Source: Manduca sexta (lineage: Eukaryota > Arthropoda > Insecta > Lepidoptera > Sphingidae). Taken from it: a stretch of 64,000 nucleotides of DNA. A model generated the notes under the pieces. That model was given only the letters and a program-made list of their open reading frames with translations. It did no database searches and was not told where the DNA came from. Positions 59,897-64,000 of the stretch are shown here, in pieces (position 1 is the stretch's first letter; each line of letters begins with the position of its first letter). The position numbers were made by a program, and so were the translations under genes. The stretch is from positions 13,530,466 through 13,594,465 of the forward strand of contig NC_051128.1 in the NCBI RefSeq assembly GCF_014839805.1. The letters run 5' to 3'.

Positions 59897-62793
59897 ATTA
59901 GCACTTCCCATCTGTGTGTCTTTGGGAAACTGACAGAATACTCAGTGACGAATATAGAAACAACCCCGAATGAATAACATGGCAGTGAAATAATTTTCTT
60001 TGATATTTTTTGGTTTAAATACAATATTTATTTCGGTGTTTTAAAATTTTCTTTTTTATTGTAACTGTCGTGTTGTTTTGAAGGGTTCAAGATCAATGTT
60101 TGCTACCAATAAGCACTTTGCTTCGTTATATTTGTTATAATATTAGGAAGTGCTGTCTTTTTTAAATCGCTTTCACAAATCGTAAGCAGTTTAAGTTCTA
60201 AATTCGTCACTTTATTAAACATGTTATAGTAATATGTTTTGTAAAAAAAAAAAAATATTAGTTATTTGGAAATTACAAATTCGTTCATGTTTTATTTGAA
60301 CAATATTACAACAAATAAATATATTATACATTAGATAAAATATATTTGTATTGAATGATATATATTTTTACAAATTTCTACCATATTATATGTAAACTAT
60401 AAATCTGTTGGTATTCCCAAAAAAACAACATAACCATTTTGTTTATATAAATGCACATTATTCGTAAGTTTTATTTTAATTACCTACTCGTACAATTGTA
60501 TAGATAATTTAAATTTATTTTTAAGTGTCTCACGGCCTGACCCTTCCCTGATTGCGGAGAGGAAACTTTCTGCATCCATTAGAAAGTAGGACTTAGTATT
60601 TTACTAATACTTCCAATATTTCGTTGCCAGGAAAAATTAAACATGGCCAATTTTTATTTGTCACAAAATTAGAAATCTCATGTCAATTTCTTTTATCTAT
60701 AGAATTAAACTTAAGTTACACAAATGCATTTATATGCATTTTTTGCAATTTTCAAAAGTATGCTTAGCTTAAACCGTCCATGCATTAATAGTTGTTCCTC
60801 GACAAATTGCATTAAAACTTCTACAAAATGGTTCTTTGATTGTGATAAAAAGCTTGAAAAGCCCTGTTAATATGCCATGTTACATACATTACTGCTTGGC
60901 AGTATATTTTATGAAAAAAGATTTATGTAAGTTATACAAAAATCATGTTTTGCTATACAATTTGTAAATTGCTGATTAAAAAACAAGATCTTACGCCTAC
61001 ATTGTTTGATGTTGTTTTTTAATCTACGTTACTATATAGAGTATTATTAAGGCCTACTAAATTGACATACATAGCTAAAGTCGCACACACTGTGTTTCGT
61101 CAAGTAAAACCACTTCAATGTAATTGTTTTTCTATATGTCTGTGTACCTTCTCGAATACTTTCGTTAATTAATCGTGTATTTATGTGCAGTCTATAGTGA
61201 AATTATATCATTGTGTGTTGTTTAATAAATACATGCCATCAAAACTCACGTAGTTTTCACTTATCGTACTTATATTTATATTTAATTCAAAAGATGTACT
61301 TTTTACAAATACTTGCAATCACAAGTGATTAAAATTAATTCACAGTTTACTAGCCTAAGAATAAAAACACGAAAACCTCTCTTTTATCTAAAACTGTAGG
61401 TACACACTTACCTAGAATAGTAATAAGTAATAACTACATGACATTTTTTTCTTATCTTTCAACACAAAAATAATTAATAAGACTATTTTAAAATCGAGGG
61501 TATCTGCTTACATGATTTTAATTTATTTTAAGAATATTTTTTCACTGTTTTTTTCTTTAACTAGGAAGATTTATTAAACTCAGTAACACTCCAAAACATG
61601 GTTTCATTTATTGTAACATAATAAAACTTCTTTACGTGCCATTTTGACCTAGTGTCAGCTTAGGTGTTCAACCTATAGGTCGAGGGTCTAGGCCATATCT
61701 CCAGATCGCGTGGCGAAATTTATACAATTTTTCAAGAGTTCCAAAAAAATTTTATGCCTCCGTATGTAAAGTTAGTCGAGGGACCTATTCCATATTCAGT
61801 GTTCGATTCTCATAAAAAATAAATATCTTTTTTTAGGAAACCTTTAGAACCTATATATTTTATCACCCTACCTAAGTCACGTTTACAGTGTGAAAGGAAA
61901 ACGGACAATAAATTAAAAGTGATATTCCTACATAATGAGTGCTAAGATAGGTCAAACAAGTAGATAGTACATGGCCTGTACACATTGGGGCCTTACATAG
62001 TATATTACTTACTCTATGTGGAGCCCTCTTTACGAAATAAATGTGTTTATTCAGTCAATTATCATTTTTACGTGTATTAGTGACATGAAACCATGAACAG
62101 CCGTGTGTTTAAATAGAACCTTTGGCTAAGAAACATACTTACTGTATACCTTAATAACCTGGCGTAACAATTTGAGTCGGTTTTTGCGATTGGATTGCCT
62201 CCTACATTACGGCAGGTCGCAGGGATACGTAATATTTTAAGAACATTATACTTAATAAAAAATATGCAATATGGGCCTAACTCTTTCGGGATTAAGTCTT
62301 TAATTATATTAAGTAAGTATGTCGTTATGTGATTACATCTGTATGCATTACAAATATACCTAATTTTATGTTTCTTTTTGTATCTCTAATTGAAAATACT
62401 TCGCTTTATATTTTTTAATACATTTTAAAATTACCGCTTCGAATATGACAGGCAGGAGTTACCATATTAAGATCAAATTAAATTACCATATTATAGAGAA
62501 AACATATGCAATAATAAAACGCTTTCAAGTTTGCCAAATAACAAAATCTAATTTCTACCAAAGACAAGAAATTAATTATGATGATAGTTATTCGTTGGAA
62601 ATATTTTATATTGAAATGAATATATATTTTAAATACAGAGACTATTTTTTTTCAAATGGAATTGATTTTTATAGGTACGTAACGAAATTAAAATTCGTTA
62701 ACGTAGCACTCAGATCAAGTAGCTACTAGCAATATTAAACAATTTGACAATTGTGATTTTGACTTATTGTCAAAAGCAGTCTAAATAATAAAC
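59897..62793 (+). other. Probable 3'UTR then intergenic DNA
   Basis: No gene is seen between the stop of the repeat gene and the S18A gene. AATAAA occurs at 60313 and again near 61216, giving possible poly(A) sites 0.4 or 1.3 kb past the stop. Everything further is AT-rich and unassigned. Confidence 0.35.
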
Positions 62794-63606
62794 ATGGCGT
62801 CTCTCGTAAGGGCTGCCTTTTCATTATCAAAAAATAGTCGTATCTCTACGTCGGTACGCAGTATATCGACTTCAAAACAACTTAACATTAAAGAGAGTAA
62901 GTAAATTGTGTCATTTATTAACCAGTTTAATTTAATATAACCTAACCTCACAAACTTTATGAGCCTACTACTATCTTATTAATTTACCTTAATTTCGTCT
63001 CTTTTAGTTAGAGAAAAAGTTGAAGGTGAAAACATAGTCGTGGAAGCTGTGAACGTACCTTCTCCGAGAACAGAGCTACTTGTACGAGCGGAAAAATTGG
63101 AACCATTAAAAACTCTCGATGTATCGGAAGCGGTTACGTCGGACAAGGCGCCTTGCTATATGTGTTCATTAGGCCTGGACGTAAAGCACACAGATGTGCT
63201 GATACTGAGTCAATTCGTAAGGTCAGATGGTTGTATGCTGCCGCGAAGAATAACTGGGCTATGCAAACGCCAGCAAAAAAAAATTGGAAAAATGGTGTCC
63301 ATGGCACAGAAAGCAGGTTTGTTTCTAATGCTTTTAATTTCTAATTGTATATTGTTCATGAAATTGTTACCCATCAAGCAATCTAATCAATATTGTTGGA
63401 AGTTAATACAGGTTATGTTAACAATGTAACATTTTCATTTTTCTACAGGTCTCATGATTAATCTAACTCCTGCAAATTGCAAGAAAGATCCCACTAAGAG
63501 GAAAGATTACAAGAAATTCAACACATACTTTGATGAGACAACTATATTTATGAAGAATGTACCCAGATGGACAGACCGCTTTAAGTTCAGACAAAGTGCT
63601 AAATAA
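62794..63606 (+). CDS. mRpS18A: Mitochondrial ribosomal protein S18A
   Basis: Component of the mitochondrial ribosome (bS18 family). Three exons, 62794-62896, 63008-63316 and 63449-63606, join at phase-1 boundaries with GT-AG introns to give 189 residues. Residues 1-30 are rich in Arg and Ser without acidic residues, as expected of a matrix targeting sequence. The family core CYMCSLGLDVKHTDVLILSQ begins at about residue 84. Cys84, Cys87, Cys110 and Cys120 form a likely metal-binding set. LPRRITGLCKRQQKKI follows, and the C-terminal part runs through KDYKKFNTYFDETTIF. Length and exon structure look complete. Confidence 0.92.
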
Positions 63607-63877
63607 GAAGTACTAGTATATAATTACATAAACCATGTTATCAGTAAAAATAATAATTAAATTTAGTAATGCTTTGTTCCATACTTGCCTTTAATTTAAA
63701 TTTTATATTTAGGTACCTACAGTTTTTATAGTGATGCATTTTTATTAGAGTATATTAGAACTGCTGTTGGCAACCTTTAGTAGGCAAGGGCCACACGGTG
63801 GAAAAATGAAATACAGGCAGGCCACACATATAATGTTTATCCTAGATGTCCAATATATAATATAAATATATATATAA

Positions 63878-64000
63878 TATCAGCCCTGTATTATTATATA
63901 CTTGCCCACTGCTGAGCATGGGCCTCCTCTACTACTGAGAGGGATTAGGCCTTAGTGCACCACGCTGGCCTAGTGCGGATTGGTAGACTTCACACACCTT
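63878..64000 (-). repeat. SINE, cut by the window edge
   Basis: From ATATCAGCCCTGTATTAT onward the sequence follows the 3' body of the SINE at 17467-17776, including ACGCTGGCCTAGTGCGG. The head lies beyond the window. Confidence 0.65.

Overview
The window looks like lepidopteran (moth or butterfly) nuclear DNA from a scaffolded draft assembly. It is AT-rich, genes are split by many introns, dispersed repeats of lepidopteran type recur (tRNA-headed SINEs, an RTE-like LINE tail, a jockey-like tail with an AAATA run), and a run of exactly 500 N lies at 57655-58154. The order assignment rests on repeat types and protein similarity recalled from knowledge. No species is claimed.

Layout. (1) 402-1111 (+): the last two coding exons of an unrecognised membrane protein, followed by a long AT-rich probable 3'UTR. 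(2) 4.3-11.3 kb: no gene seen; a SINE, a LINE-like tail and scattered Su(H)-type sites. (3) 11315-13066 (+): a complete three-exon HES-family bHLH-Orange repressor ending in WRPW, most like Deadpan, with Brd-box and GY-box 7-mers in a short 3'UTR. (4) 13434-14030: a 597-bp hAT relic with 8-bp target duplications and a leftover BED-finger frame. (5) 24444-15175 (-): a complete 16-exon gene for a CEP131/AZI1 (dilatory) centriole and cilium-base protein, 1308 codons, all phases matching, with a perfect RFX X-box about 100 bp upstream of its ATG. (6) 25191-59896 (+): a large gene read divergently from the same 750-bp promoter region. It has two alternative first exons and a 23.6-kb first intron. 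Its core is an array of 22 tandem exons, nearly all 99 or 87 nt, each bounded by phase-1 introns and each encoding one 33- or 29-residue amphipathic repeat like the 33-mers of perilipin 4 or LEA-type 11-mers. (7) 62794-63606 (+): a complete three-exon mitochondrial ribosomal protein S18A gene.

Mobile DNA sits mostly in introns: a Ty3/Gypsy element with two apparently identical 357-bp LTRs (39150-45001, antisense in the long intron), a decayed DD37D mariner of maT type (49701-50995), two foldback MITEs, several SINEs, and a minisatellite in a CEP131 intron.

The most unusual system here is the tandem-exon repeat gene. Every complete repeat exon can be included or skipped without changing frame, and the repeat lengths 22, 29 and 33 each correspond to a whole number of helical turns. 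Three repeat exons (52748, 52931, 55201) break the frame by small indels and need checking against reads. The HES gene and CEP131 are convergent; CEP131 and the repeat gene are divergent. Nothing in the sequence shows that these genes share a pathway.
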